NCBI RefSeq assembly: GCF_000760695.4
Contig: NZ_JHEG04000001.1
Span: forward strand, 2,326,717-2,390,716
Direction of reading: 5' to 3'
Origin: Tolypothrix bouteillei VB521301
GTDB lineage: Bacteria; Cyanobacteriota; Cyanobacteriia; Cyanobacteriales; Nostocaceae
Length of the DNA: 64,000 bases
The notes below the pieces were generated by a model that was not told the DNA's origin, made no database searches, and was given only the letters and a program-made list of their open reading frames with translations. This document shows, piece by piece, positions 36,706 through 46,894 of this stretch. Numbering within the stretch: the first letter of the stretch is position 1; each line of letters begins with the position of its first letter. The position numbers were made by a program, and so were the translations under genes.

Positions 36706-39700
36706 ATGACGAACGCTTGTAATCCAGAACATCCCTCAAAACCCACCCGTTCTAACAACTCTGTCAAAAAAGCTACTTGGTTGCTCGTTTTGAGTAGAGG
36801 TGGCATTGCCTTGGGTGGATTTCTGCTGATTGGACTTGCAGGCGGCGCATGGCGATTGTGGAATTTTATACGTACAGAGCTAGTACCACTGGCGGAAACA
36901 AGCCTCACGACCACGCTCAACCGCCCCGTAGAGTTGGGAGATGTCAAAGAATTTTCTCTCACTGGAGTAAAGTTTGGTGCTTCAGCACTACCTGCAACAC
37001 CGACAGATCGAGACAAAGCGACTGTGGAAGCAGTCGAAGTCAGTTTTGACCCATTAGGGTTACTGTTGAACCGACATCTCAAGCTAGATGTTACCCTAGT
37101 CAATCCCGATATCTATATAGAACAAGATGAACAAGGGAACTGGATTACTGCCACCATTGCACCTCCAGGTAAAGAAGGACCAATTAAAACCGATTTAGAT
37201 AAACTGCGGGTTCGCAATGCTCGGTTAGTCCTAGCACCTATGAGGGGTGGGAATCTGTCACAAATCTCTCCCCCAGAAACAATTTCCAACACTCCCACCT
37301 TTTCATCTCCCTCTCCCCCCTCCCCTTCATCCCCCCAAACCCCAGTTACCAATACCCAATCGCCAGTAGAATTTTCCCAACTCAATGGAACTGCTCAGTT
37401 TTTAGAAAATAACGAACTGATAAAATATGATATCAATGGTGTGCCAAAGACCGGTGGTAACATATCCATTCAGGGAGAAACTCACCCGAAGACATTGGCG
37501 TTTGAAACTAACTTACATTTGAAAGGGGACTTAAACGCCACAGAAGTCACTCGTTTGATTAAATTGCCCATCTTTTTACTCAACGGTCGAGTTCAAGCCG
37601 ATTTAAAGATCCCCAAGCTGCTACTCAAGCAACAATCTGAAAAACCAAAAAGCCCTTGGATTTATGGAACGGCTACCGCGCAAGGAGTGACGCTTCAGGT
37701 TCCCAAGATGCCACAACCGTTTATCAATTCTCAAGGTAACTTGCGATTTGATGGTAGCCGAATTCACTTAGATAATGTGAGAACTCACTATGGCAAAATT
37801 CCCCTCATTGCTAGTGGTTTTCTTGATACCGAAACAGGCTTTCAGTTAGCAGCACGTGTCAATGCTGTTAATATTGCCCTAGCCAGAGAAACTCTTAACA
37901 TCCAACTTCCCTTCCCTACCCTTGGGGAAGTAAAAGCTGACTTACAAGTTCTGGGAACAACAGAGAAACCCATCCTTTTGGGTAAAGTTGCCACTATCAA
38001 AACTGCCAGAATTGACAAAGTCGATTTTGATAGCGTTGGCGCACAGTTTGAGTTTTCTCCTGTTGCTTCCGTTATGACTTTTAAAAATATTAAAGGGAAA
38101 GCTGCAGTTGGTGGTGACATTACAGGGAATGGCAAAATTCAACTCAATGCCAATCCCCAGCTTACTCAACTTAACTTTAATTTTAAGGCACAAAATATTT
38201 CAGGAGATGATATCGCATTACTCTACGGCACAAAACCCCCGATTCAAATCGGTCAAGTTGCGGCTGTTGGCAAATTAACAGGAACTCCTGAGACAATTCA
38301 AACATCAGTGCAATGGCAAGCACCCCAAGCCACCTACCCCGCAACGGGTGAAGTTACCGTCGCACCGAATAAAACTGTTTCATTCCGCAATGTTGCGCTT
38401 CGTGTTGCTGGTGGTACAGTACGGGCATATGGAACTTGGAACGAACAGCAATGGCAAGCCGTTGCTGACGCATCTCAAATTGAAGTCCAACGCTTTGTCA
38501 ATCCGGCGCAAATCCAAAACGTCTCTCTAAACGATGCGCGATTTAATGGTCGTTTCATCCTGTCGGGAACCTCCGCACCATTTCAGATTGCCACAATTCG
38601 TCCGGAAAATGCCAGAGTTCAAATTGCTGGCGGTACAGTTGCAGTTTCCAACCTCCAATTTAACGAGCAAAGCTTTTCCGCACAACTCGTTGCCAGTGAT
38701 ATAAGATTGGGACGTTTGTTAAAAACTCAGATACCCCCAGCTTTAACCGGACCGTTGGCGGGTAAAGTACAAGTATCGGGTAATACAAGTGATTTTAGCC
38801 TCAAAACTTTCCGTGCTAGTGGGGAAGGACGCATAGGGATTGGGAACGGTACAGTTACGGCTTCCAATATCCAAGTGGGTAACGGCGTGTATCAGATGCA
38901 ACTTCAGGCGAATGATATAGCACTGCAGGAAGTCGCACAACTCCCTAAGGAGTATCGTGGAAAATTAACCGGTCAATTTAATGTTGCTGGGTCTGTAGAA
39001 TCATTCCAACCACAAGCACTTCAAGCGATCGGTCAAGCACGGGTTAAGATAGCAGATGGCACGGTTATTGCAAATAATATTCAACTTGCAAACGGTCGGT
39101 ATAGAGCACAACTCCAAGCAAATGATGTGGCGTTGCAGCGATTGGTACCGCAGTTACCTCCACAGTTTCAAGGTAGGCTGACTGGTTTGTTTAATGTGGC
39201 GGGTGGGATAGAGTCATTTAGCCCGCAAGCTATCCAAGCGATCGGTCAAGCAAGAGTTAATTTTGGTAGAGGCTCAGTCACAGCTTCAAATATTCAAGTG
39301 GCTAACGGTCGCTATCAAGTACAACTTCAAGCTCAGAATATACTCTTGCAGCGATTGGCACAAGTGCCTCAGCAGTTTTACGGAAACTTAACGGGTCAGT
39401 TTAATGTTGCTGGTTCTCTAGAGCCTACACAATTGCAAGCCATTCGAGCCACGGGTCAAGCAAAACTGAATGTTGCAGGTGGTGCGATCGCAGCTTCTAA
39501 TATCCGCGTAGGTAATGGTAATTATCAAGCTGTGGTAGATGCATCAGGTGTAGACTTAACTCGGTTTTCACCAGATTTACGCGGACGGTTTGGTGCAAAG
39601 ATGCAAGTAGCAGGTCGGGTGGGGGCTTTTGACATAGCATCCGTCCGTGCTGTAGGAGAGGTCAGGTTTTCTCAAGGAATTTCTGTTATCGAGCAACCAC

Positions 39701-42700
39701 TGACAGCTTCTATTGGTTGGGACGGAAAACAAGTCATAGTTGAGAGAGCAACTTCTGCCGATTTAAATGCCAATGGTTACATTTTTGCCAAAACGAATCG
39801 AGTCGGAGTCCCGGAAATTACGGGATTAAATCTTAATGTCCAAGCCCAAAATGTCAATCTGCAAAAGTTACCCTTATCTCTTCCCAATCCTGCAGTTTTA
39901 GCAGGTAAAGCTGACTTTGGCGGAAGAATTTCAGGTCAATTGCCAGTTCCAGATATTCAAGGACAATTGAGGTTGCGAGATTTGGCAGTCAATCAGATAG
40001 CTTTTGAATCTGTGTTAACTGGAAATATTCAGCTGGTACGAGGACAGGGTTTTAATTTAAATGTAGCAGGAAAACGAGATCGTATTGCTTTAAATGCAGG
40101 TGCTGTAGGTAAAGATGCATCATGGAGCGTCTCTACCTTTGATGTCCGGTGGCAAAATGCTATGGCTTCCGGTCAATCAAAAGGGGATGTTTTGGCAATG
40201 AAGGTGGAAAACTTCCCCCTACAAATATTAAATATAGCTCCTCCGGCGACTGCTCGCCTTGGGACGAGTGCGATCGCTGGATTGTTAACGGGAAGTGCTG
40301 AGTTCAATCAAAAGACATTTGCAACTTTAGGGAATATTACCATTGAAAAACCGCAATTTGGAAGGATTGCAGGCGATCGGCTCAGCACGCAATTTCGGTA
40401 CAGTAATGGCAAAGCAACCATTACAAACAGTGAATTTGCAAAAGGTGCAAGTCGTTATGCTCTAGCAGGTACTTTTGCCCAAACTGCCAAAGGTCCGCAA
40501 ATACAAGGTAAGCTAAACGTCACAAAAGGTGAAATTCAGGATGTTCTGGCTGTACTGCAGTTATACGAATTACAAGATGTCCAACGCGGTATGGCAGAAC
40601 CAACTTATGGTAAAGCAGCAGATTTAGCCAGCATCAAGCCAGTGGGTTTACCCGACAAGCCATTAATTACGCAAATGCAGCGCTTGGCTGAAATTGATTA
40701 TTTGCTCTCGCAGCAGCAGCAACAACGGCGCGATGCTTCTCCTATCCCAGACTTAGCAGATTTAAGTGGAACTTTTAGCGGTGAAGTGAGCGTAGATACA
40801 GCAACTGCAACCGGGTTAAATGCAAACTTTAATTTAAACGGTCAAAACTTTGCTTGGGGAAGAGGAAACGAACCCAATCGTTACTATAAAGCCGAGCAGA
40901 TCGTTGCTCAAGGGAAATTTGAAAATGGAGTTTTGACACTTCTACCTTTACGGCTAGAATCGGAAAACAGGCTGATTGCTTTTACAGGCAATATTGGTGG
41001 AAAAGAACAGTCCGGTCAATTGCGTGTCACAAATTTCCCGATACAAGTTTTAAATAATTTTGTGAAATTACCAGTTGGTTTAACGGGTAATCTTAACGCA
41101 ACAGCCGCTTTAGCAGGTAGCATTAACAATCCACAAGCCAAAGGGGAATTAGAAATCCGAGAAGGAACTCTCAATCAAAAAGGTGTTGATTCAGCGAATG
41201 CAAGCTTTAGCTATAACAACGGTCGCTTGGATTTTGGCAGCGTTGTGGGGGTTTCGGGTGATGAGCCGGTGAATATTAGTGGTAGCATCCCTTACAAATT
41301 ACCTTTTGCAACCACAGCACCAAATAGCAATACAATTAGTTTAGATGTGAAGGTAAAAAATGAAGGATTGGCAATCTTAAACTTGTTAAATAACCAAGTT
41401 GCCTATGAAAGCGGTGAGGGAGAAATTGACCTAAAAGTGCGGGGAAACTTACAGAAACCAACTCTCAATGGAATTGCGAAAATTAGTCAAGGGATTTTTA
41501 CATCCCAATCGCTACCAGGAAAGATTACAGATGTTATCGGAAAGGTAAATTTTGATTTTGACCGCGTTATTGTGGAGAATCTTCAAGGTCAATACAATAA
41601 TAAAGGTGCGATCGAAGCCAAAGGGCAGATTCCCATTTCCAGCAAAGAAAAACTGGAAAACCCTCTGACTGTGAGTTTGCAACAATTAGCAGTCAATTTG
41701 AAAGGGCTGTATCAAGGAGGAGTGGACGGTAAGCTAGAGATTGCAGGATCTGCTCTTAGCCCTGTCATTAGCGGTCAAATGGCATTAGATAACGGTGAGG
41801 TATTGCTAGCAGAAGCAGCTGAGGGTACAACAACTCCTGGGACGGGTAGTGGGATCGGTAGTGTCAGCGATATGCGGCTCAAACAAAACAAGCAAACAAC
41901 TCCTACCGTTGAAAGTAATGAAACCAGACTGAACAATCTACAGATAACACTTGGTAAAAATGTCAAAATTACTCGCCAACCGATTCTTAGTTTTCGGGCG
42001 ACTGGTAGCCTCAATGTCAATGGTCTGTTGAGTCAGCCAGTTCCGGAAGGAACAATTACACTCAAAGAAGGAAGTGTCAATTTATTTACAACAAGATTTA
42101 ATCTCGTGCGTGGTTACTCTCATAAGGCTATCTTTAGAGAGAATCAGCCAAGGGACCCGGATTTAGATATTCAGTTGTTTGCCAAAGTGTTGGATACGAC
42201 TCAAGGTACCGATTTAAATAAAGCAAATATTACAGGATTAGCGTCTTTAGAGACAGTGCGTGTTGAAGCTAGGGTAGAAGGACCTGCGAGCCAACTTGAT
42301 AAAAATCTTGAATTGGTAAGTTCTCCCGCACGCAGTCAAACAGAAATCGTTGCTCTATTGGGTGGTGGATTTATCGATACTCAAGGACGTGGCGGTGATA
42401 GTACATTAGGGCTGATTAATATAGCAGGTTCAGCCGTGTTGAATAATTTACAGGGACCTCTAAACCAGTTGGGAACCGCACTGGGGTTAAGCGAACTGCG
42501 TGTATTCCCAACAATTCTTTCGGATAATCCAGAAGCAGGTCGTAACAGTTCTAGTTTGGAGCTAGCAGCAGAAGCTGGAATCGATATTACCCGCAGAATC
42601 TCTGTTTCCGGGCTAAAGATTTTAACAACTGGCGACCCCGTACAGTGGGGTGTCAACTACCGACTGAACGACTCAATTCGTCTCCGTGGTACAACTAATT

Positions 42701-42747
42701 TTTCTGATGACAATCGCGCTGTCGTTGAGTATCAAAAACGGTTTTAA
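36706..42747 (+). CDS. tamB: TamB/TIC236-like translocation and assembly module protein
   Basis: This very large (2013 residues) envelope protein has a single N-terminal membrane anchor (~residues 28-48, GGIALGGFLLIGLAGGAWRL). The body is beta-strand rich with repeated AsmA/TamB-like modules, including five ~70-residue repeats at ~633-981. The C-terminal DUF490 domain ends in VVEYQKRF, an aromatic-terminated strand as in outer-membrane-interacting proteins, and contains GYSHKAIF, DPDLDIQLFAKV and SEIVALLGGG-like segments. TamB proteins bridge inner and outer membranes and help insert outer-membrane proteins or transport lipids; the chloroplast homologue TIC236 links the TIC and TOC translocons. 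A Pro/Ser-rich linker (~195-222) is unusual. No adjacent tamA/omp85 gene is visible. Confidence 0.9.
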   Translation: MTNACNPEHPSKPTRSNNSVKKATWLLVLSRGGIALGGFLLIGLAGGAWRLWNFIRTELVPLAETSLTTTLNRPVELGDVKEFSLTGVKFGASALPATPTDRDKATVEAVEVSFDPLGLLLNRHLKLDVTLVNPDIYIEQDEQGNWITATIAPPGKEGPIKTDLDKLRVRNARLVLAPMRGGNLSQISPPETISNTPTFSSPSPPSPSSPQTPVTNTQSPVEFSQLNGTAQFLENNELIKYDINGVPKTGGNISIQGETHPKTLAFETNLHLKGDLNATEVTRLIKLPIFLLNGRVQADLKIPKLLLKQQSEKPKSPWIYGTATAQGVTLQVPKMPQPFINSQGNLRFDGSRIHLDNVRTHYGKIPLIASGFLDTETGFQLAARVNAVNIALARETLNIQLPFPTLGEVKADLQVLGTTEKPILLGKVATIKTARIDKVDFDSVGAQFEFSPVASVMTFKNIKGKAAVGGDITGNGKIQLNANPQLTQLNFNFKAQNISGDDIALLYGTKPPIQIGQVAAVGKLTGTPETIQTSVQWQAPQATYPATGEVTVAPNKTVSFRNVALRVAGGTVRAYGTWNEQQWQAVADASQIEVQRFVNPAQIQNVSLNDARFNGRFILSGTSAPFQIATIRPENARVQIAGGTVAVSNLQFNEQSFSAQLVASDIRLGRLLKTQIPPALTGPLAGKVQVSGNTSDFSLKTFRASGEGRIGIGNGTVTASNIQVGNGVYQMQLQANDIALQEVAQLPKEYRGKLTGQFNVAGSVESFQPQALQAIGQARVKIADGTVIANNIQLANGRYRAQLQANDVALQRLVPQLPPQFQGRLTGLFNVAGGIESFSPQAIQAIGQARVNFGRGSVTASNIQVANGRYQVQLQAQNILLQRLAQVPQQFYGNLTGQFNVAGSLEPTQLQAIRATGQAKLNVAGGAIAASNIRVGNGNYQAVVDASGVDLTRFSPDLRGRFGAKMQVAGRVGAFDIASVRAVGEVRFSQGISVIEQPLTASIGWDGKQVIVERATSADLNANGYIFAKTNRVGVPEITGLNLNVQAQNVNLQKLPLSLPNPAVLAGKADFGGRISGQLPVPDIQGQLRLRDLAVNQIAFESVLTGNIQLVRGQGFNLNVAGKRDRIALNAGAVGKDASWSVSTFDVRWQNAMASGQSKGDVLAMKVENFPLQILNIAPPATARLGTSAIAGLLTGSAEFNQKTFATLGNITIEKPQFGRIAGDRLSTQFRYSNGKATITNSEFAKGASRYALAGTFAQTAKGPQIQGKLNVTKGEIQDVLAVLQLYELQDVQRGMAEPTYGKAADLASIKPVGLPDKPLITQMQRLAEIDYLLSQQQQQRRDASPIPDLADLSGTFSGEVSVDTATATGLNANFNLNGQNFAWGRGNEPNRYYKAEQIVAQGKFENGVLTLLPLRLESENRLIAFTGNIGGKEQSGQLRVTNFPIQVLNNFVKLPVGLTGNLNATAALAGSINNPQAKGELEIREGTLNQKGVDSANASFSYNNGRLDFGSVVGVSGDEPVNISGSIPYKLPFATTAPNSNTISLDVKVKNEGLAILNLLNNQVAYESGEGEIDLKVRGNLQKPTLNGIAKISQGIFTSQSLPGKITDVIGKVNFDFDRVIVENLQGQYNNKGAIEAKGQIPISSKEKLENPLTVSLQQLAVNLKGLYQGGVDGKLEIAGSALSPVISGQMALDNGEVLLAEAAEGTTTPGTGSGIGSVSDMRLKQNKQTTPTVESNETRLNNLQITLGKNVKITRQPILSFRATGSLNVNGLLSQPVPEGTITLKEGSVNLFTTRFNLVRGYSHKAIFRENQPRDPDLDIQLFAKVLDTTQGTDLNKANITGLASLETVRVEARVEGPASQLDKNLELVSSPARSQTEIVALLGGGFIDTQGRGGDSTLGLINIAGSAVLNNLQGPLNQLGTALGLSELRVFPTILSDNPEAGRNSSSLELAAEAGIDITRRISVSGLKILTTGDPVQWGVNYRLNDSIRLRGTTNFSDDNRAVVEYQKRF
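38600..39650 (+). repeat. Five tandem ~70-codon repeats inside tamB
   Basis: Units start at about 38605, 38811, 39024, 39238 and 39447 and share GxARVxxxxGTVxxxNIQ, NGxYxxQLQAxDxxLQRL and GxLTGxFNVAGxxES. Units 3 and 4 begin with the same GCGATCGGTCAAGCA. The period is ~210-214 bp. Similarity at DNA level is strongest between units 2-4. Confidence 0.8.
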
Positions 42748-43034
42748 AAGGATAAAGCATCAAGGATGAAATACGGCACATATAATTATTGAAGAAGGCA
42801 GAAGTACGAAGGCAGAGGGCAGAAGGTTCACCAATGCATTTAGAAGGGGATTCAGACCCCTCCTAAATGGTAGCGACTGAACGGAGTTCAGTCGGGGTCT
42901 TAAACCCTTGTTCCCTTTGGTCACTCGCAGAGAGCGGAGCCAGTATTCTCGAATGCCTCCTGCAAAGCTGCCCTCTGCCTTTCTTGATAAAAGTACTGTA
43001 GGGTCGGCAGTAACCGCCACACAATGAAGACGTT
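42748..43034. repeat. Inverted-repeat intergenic element after tamB
   Basis: GGCAGAGGGCAGAAGG (42811-42829) is mirrored by CTGCCCTCTGCCTT (42968-42981), and inner arms GACTGAACGGAGTTCAGTC form a hairpin (42876-42894). It resembles the GAAGGCAG-type intergenic repeats of Nostocales; a related GGCAGATGGCAG occurs near 54200. Confidence 0.5.
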
Positions 43035-43652
43035 ATGACACAAGCCTTAACAAAAATAGTTACTTTTGATGAGTTTATTGCCTGGTATCCAAAAAACTTA
43101 GGAATACGATACGAACTACATAATGGAGAAATTGTTGAAATGTCGCAGCCTGCAGGCAAACATGAAAAAGTAAAAGGTTTTTTGGTTAGAAAGCTATCTG
43201 TGGAGTTTGACCGATTGAATCTCCCCTACTTTATCCCCAATCAAGCAATCGTCAAACCACCTAACAAGGAATCAGGTTATTTTCCAGATATATTAATACT
43301 TAATGACGCTGCTTTAGCTTCAGAACCTCTTTGGGAAAAATCTTCTACTGTTATTTTTGGTGCATCCATTCCTTTAGTGGTCGAGGTTGTTAGTACGAAT
43401 TGGCGTGATGATTACTATATAAAACTGGCTGATTATGAGGAAATGGGTATTCGTGAATATTGGGTTGTGGACTATGCAGCATTGGGCGCTAGGAAGTTTA
43501 TTGGGAATCCCAAACAATCGACTTTTTCACTTTATCAATTGATTGATGGGGAATATCAAGTGACTTTGTTTCGAGGTAGCGATAAAATTGTATCTCCAAC
43601 TTTTCCCGAGTTAAATTTAACTGCCGAACAAATTTTTCAAGCTGGTCAATAA
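43035..43652 (+). CDS. Uma2 family endonuclease-like protein (DUF820)
   Basis: The 205-residue protein has the Uma2 pattern: FDEFIAWYPKNLGIRYELHN (YELHNGEIVEM), VEFDRLNLPYFIPNQA, YFPDILILND (the Asp of the PD motif), LVVEVVSTNWRDDYYIKLAD (E-x-Vs) and YEEMGIREYWVVDYAA. The PD-(D/E)XK-like residues (Pro-Asp of FPDIL, Glu of VEVVS, Lys of IKLADY) are present. Cyanobacteria carry many copies of this family, often near mobile DNA; the function is mostly unproven. It lies between tamB and a convergent gene and seems intact. Confidence 0.85.
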   Translation: MTQALTKIVTFDEFIAWYPKNLGIRYELHNGEIVEMSQPAGKHEKVKGFLVRKLSVEFDRLNLPYFIPNQAIVKPPNKESGYFPDILILNDAALASEPLWEKSSTVIFGASIPLVVEVVSTNWRDDYYIKLADYEEMGIREYWVVDYAALGARKFIGNPKQSTFSLYQLIDGEYQVTLFRGSDKIVSPTFPELNLTAEQIFQAGQ

Positions 43653-43745
43653 AAGAAAAGACTTGCTCGCAAATAATATCATGTTCGGATGAACACTTAC
43701 ACGCTTAGCGTGATGAAAGTCTTCATCCTTTACCCTTCATACTCG

Positions 43746-44312
43746 TTACTTTCCCATATTCCGTTTCATCTGTTCGAGTTCGTCTTGGGTTTCCCAACGG
43801 CGGAATTTTTCTTCTAGATCGTCATAACCACTGGAATAACTGCTAGTAGAATTCCAACCTGCGGTTTCCAACCTCTGCTGGCTTTGAGCGCGTGCTGTTT
43901 GTGCTTCTCTGGCTTTGGCTTGCACTTCCTGTCTTCTCTGCTGAATTTTTCTCAGTAGTTCCTTGGCTTGGTTAATCCGTTCCTTTACCCCTTGCATTTG
44001 TCCCCAAAGCTGGTTTCCCTCACGCAGTAAGGCGGCTTCTCGTTGTTGTGCTGCAGCTATCAAATCTTGTCTGTTGGCAGTTTTTGCCTTTTCTACCCGA
44101 ATATGCCACTTTTGAATTTCTTGAGCAGTGGACAACACATCGTCTTGCGATCGCTTTTCTTGCAATTGCAAATCTGCAATTAATTTTAACGTATCTTCCT
44201 CTTGCTGCCGCAGTTGCTCGAGTAGCGCTTCTAACTCCAAATGCGGATTGTTACGCAAGAATTCTTCTAAACGGTTTTCTAGAAACCTACTTAGGTCATC
44301 AAATAAGCCCAC
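43746..44312 (-). CDS. TIGR04376 family coiled-coil protein
   Basis: This 188-residue protein starts at a GTG (VGLFDDLSRFLENRLEEFLR, translated as Met). Long Gln/Glu/Arg-rich stretches (ALLEQLRQQEEDTLKLIADL, KERINQAKELLRKIQQRRQE) form a nearly continuous coiled coil. The tail is Ser/Tyr-rich (NSTSSYSSGYDDLEEKFRRW). The family is restricted to cyanobacteria and is of unknown function; the layout is reminiscent of PspA-like membrane-associated coils. No partner gene is apparent. Confidence 0.7.
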   Translation of the reverse strand: MGLFDDLSRFLENRLEEFLRNNPHLELEALLEQLRQQEEDTLKLIADLQLQEKRSQDDVLSTAQEIQKWHIRVEKAKTANRQDLIAAAQQREAALLREGNQLWGQMQGVKERINQAKELLRKIQQRRQEVQAKAREAQTARAQSQQRLETAGWNSTSSYSSGYDDLEEKFRRWETQDELEQMKRNMGK

Positions 44313-44626
44313 TGCTAGAACTCCAGAGGTTAGTTATTTCTCTATTGTAGTAATTATTGTTCGGCACGAACAGCAGGTTATATCCGTCTTGCTATGGCGT
44401 TAAAATATACTTCTATAAGTAGATGACAATTCTCCTCAGAGACTGCAATTCTAGATTACTAAGATTTATTAATATCATTATATTGTATTAATAAATACTC
44501 TACATCACAGTAATTCCACTAGCATTGCTGACTTATGGTTCTCATATTTTCAAAATCTTAATTTTGAAGAATTCACTCTGTAATTTCCAACCCCTGATGT
44601 TTCAATGTAACTTAAGATATGAGAAT
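44313..44626. promoter_or_regulatory. Upstream region of the phytochrome gene
   Basis: The 314-bp gap between the divergent TIGR04376 gene and the phytochrome gene is AT-rich around 44460-44510 (TTATTAATATCATTATATTG), a likely promoter area. An in-frame ORF extension (from 44525) is not conserved in style, so I place the start at 44627. Confidence 0.4.
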
Positions 44627-46885
44627 ATGAATATAAAAAATTTTGCCAATACACAAGAAGTAGATATAACAAACTGCGATCGCGAAGCTATTCACATTCC
44701 TGGCTCCATTCAGCCTCACGGTATTCTGCTTGTTTTACAAGAACCAGATTTGGAAATTCTGCACATTAGTAATAATACGGAAAAATTGCTAGGATTGCCA
44801 GCAGAAGAGTATTTAGGACAGTATTTATCCATACTTGTAAAACAAGAACAAATAGCTGCAATTGAAGGATGTCTTCAAGAGAACTTTGAAAATATTAATC
44901 CTTTGAAACTTTCTGTTTTCAGTCATGGGAAGACCTGCTTGTTTAATGGAGTTATTCATCGCTCGCCACAAAACTATTTGATTCTAGAGTTAGAACCCTG
45001 TAGTTGTGAAGGGAGCACTGGGTTCTCTAATTTTTACTCTCTGACACGAAACGCACTGACTCAGATGCAACAAGTTTCAAACCTGAGCGAGCTGAGCGCT
45101 GTGATTGTTAAAGAAATCAGGAGAATGACAGGTTTTGACCGAGTTATGGTTTATCGGTTTGATGAGAACAGTTGTGGAGAAGTGATTGCTGAAGATAAAT
45201 CGGAACAGATAGAATCATACCTCGGCTTGCGATACCCAGATCTTGATATACCTTCCCATGCAAGATATTTGTATACCCTTAATCCCCTGCGGCTCATTGC
45301 AGATGTCAACTACCAACCTGTAACTATTGTCTCCAAAATTCAAAATTCTCTCGACCTCGATTTAACCTATAGCGTGTTGAGAAGCGTTTCCACCTGCCAT
45401 ATCCAGTATTTGAAAAATATGGGGGTTGGGGCGAGCATGTCAATTTCACTTGTAAAAGATGGGAAATTATGGGGTTTAATCGCATGTCACCATCAAACGC
45501 CGCGATTTGTCTCCTATGAAATTAGAACAGCTTGCGAGTTTTTGGGAAAGGTCATGTCTTTAGAACTCGCTTCTAAAGAAGAAAATGAAAATTTAGAATA
45601 CAAATTGCAGTTAAAGTTCGCCCAAACTAAGTTTATCGATACAGTGGCTCAATCACAAGATTTTGCTGAGGCTCTATTCCAAGACAGAGCTAGTTTGCTA
45701 CAGCTTGTTAATGCTGAAGGGGCTGTAGTCTGTACAGATGGTCATTTGACGCTTGTTGGTAAAACTCCAAGTGAAGCAGCTATTCACGAGCTGATTTCTT
45801 GGTTGGATGACAAGTTTCAGAATTACCTTTTTGTGACTGATTCCTTATCCAAGTTTTATCCAAAGGCAATAGACTTTAAAGAGGTAGCTAGTGGATTGTT
45901 AGCTCTTTCTATAGCTAGGATTCGCAATCATTATGTTTTGTGGTTCCGCCCGGAAAGATTGCAATATGTGAATTGGGCAGGAAATCCCCAACCAGTGAAT
46001 ACAATAGCACCTGATGGCAGTATAACTCTGTGCCCGCGTAAGTCCTTTGAGTTGTGGCAGGAACAGGTCAACGGAACATCTTTACCTTGGCAATCTTATG
46101 ACATTGATGGAGCAATTGAGTTGAGAAGTGCAATTGTAGGGATTGTACTTCGTAAAGCTGATGAATTGGCAGCAATTAACTTGGAGTTAGAACGCAGCAA
46201 TCATGAGTTAGATGCTTTTTCCTACATTGCTTCTCACGATCTTAAAGAACCTTTGCGAGGTATTCACAATTACTCCACCTTTTTACTAGAAGACTATGCC
46301 AAGATTTTAGATGAACCTGGTGTCTCAAAATTAGAAACGTTGGTGCGGTTAACAAAGCGGATGGAGGATTTGATTAATGCTCTACTCCACTTTTCCCGTT
46401 TGGGACGACAAGAATTGAACGTGGAGTTAATTGACTTTAATGAATTGGTACAAAATGTCAATGAAATATTTTGCATGAGTTTGGGGAATAGTAATATTAA
46501 TATCCGAATTCCCAAACCTTTGCCTGTCATTAAGGGCGATCGCATTTTACTGGAAGAAGTCTTAATCAATTTGATTGGGAATGGCTTTAAATATAATGAA
46601 AGCCCTGAAAAATGGGTAGAGATTGGGCATTTAGATTCGGTTAACGAACAAACCTTCCCCGTATGGACATTTTATGTAAAGGATAATGGCATTGGCATTC
46701 GTGAAAAACATCTAGAAACTATCTTTCGGATTTTCAAACGATTGCATGCTCCCGGTAAGTATGGCGGGGGAACAGGGGCAGGGTTAACTATTGTTAAGAA
46801 AATCATCGAACGACACAATGGAAAGATCTGGGTTGAGTCTGCTGAAAGTCAAGGCAGTACTTTCTACTTTACGTTGCCAAAGTGA
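44627..46885 (+). CDS. Phytochrome histidine kinase (PAS-GAF-PHY-HK)
   Basis: I chose the ATG at 44627 (MNIKNFANTQEVDITNCDRE), matching the family start; the protein is 752 residues. The PAS domain (~20-115) is followed by GAF (~135-310) with the YPDLDIP motif and SVLRSVSTCHIQYLKNMGVG (Cys257-His258, the phycocyanobilin-type attachment site, at Cph1's position). PHY (~325-500) has the tongue motif CPRKSFELWQEQV. HisKA His537 (ASHDLKEPLRGIHNY) and HATPase with N-box NLIGNGFKYN, DNGIGI and GAGLTIVKK follow. A second cysteine, Cys17 in TNCDREAIHIPG, is the biliverdin attachment site of bacteriophytochromes. The protein senses red/far-red light and should phosphorylate the Rcp1-like regulator that begins 9 bp downstream. 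Confidence 0.92.
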   Translation: MNIKNFANTQEVDITNCDREAIHIPGSIQPHGILLVLQEPDLEILHISNNTEKLLGLPAEEYLGQYLSILVKQEQIAAIEGCLQENFENINPLKLSVFSHGKTCLFNGVIHRSPQNYLILELEPCSCEGSTGFSNFYSLTRNALTQMQQVSNLSELSAVIVKEIRRMTGFDRVMVYRFDENSCGEVIAEDKSEQIESYLGLRYPDLDIPSHARYLYTLNPLRLIADVNYQPVTIVSKIQNSLDLDLTYSVLRSVSTCHIQYLKNMGVGASMSISLVKDGKLWGLIACHHQTPRFVSYEIRTACEFLGKVMSLELASKEENENLEYKLQLKFAQTKFIDTVAQSQDFAEALFQDRASLLQLVNAEGAVVCTDGHLTLVGKTPSEAAIHELISWLDDKFQNYLFVTDSLSKFYPKAIDFKEVASGLLALSIARIRNHYVLWFRPERLQYVNWAGNPQPVNTIAPDGSITLCPRKSFELWQEQVNGTSLPWQSYDIDGAIELRSAIVGIVLRKADELAAINLELERSNHELDAFSYIASHDLKEPLRGIHNYSTFLLEDYAKILDEPGVSKLETLVRLTKRMEDLINALLHFSRLGRQELNVELIDFNELVQNVNEIFCMSLGNSNINIRIPKPLPVIKGDRILLEEVLINLIGNGFKYNESPEKWVEIGHLDSVNEQTFPVWTFYVKDNGIGIREKHLETIFRIFKRLHAPGKYGGGTGAGLTIVKKIIERHNGKIWVESAESQGSTFYFTLPK

Positions 46886-46894
46886 ACAGAAATT

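Noticed and set aside
36690..37103. Minus-strand ORF of 137 codons opposite the start of tamB
   Set aside because: A shadow of the tamB frame; the plus-strand protein is clearly real.
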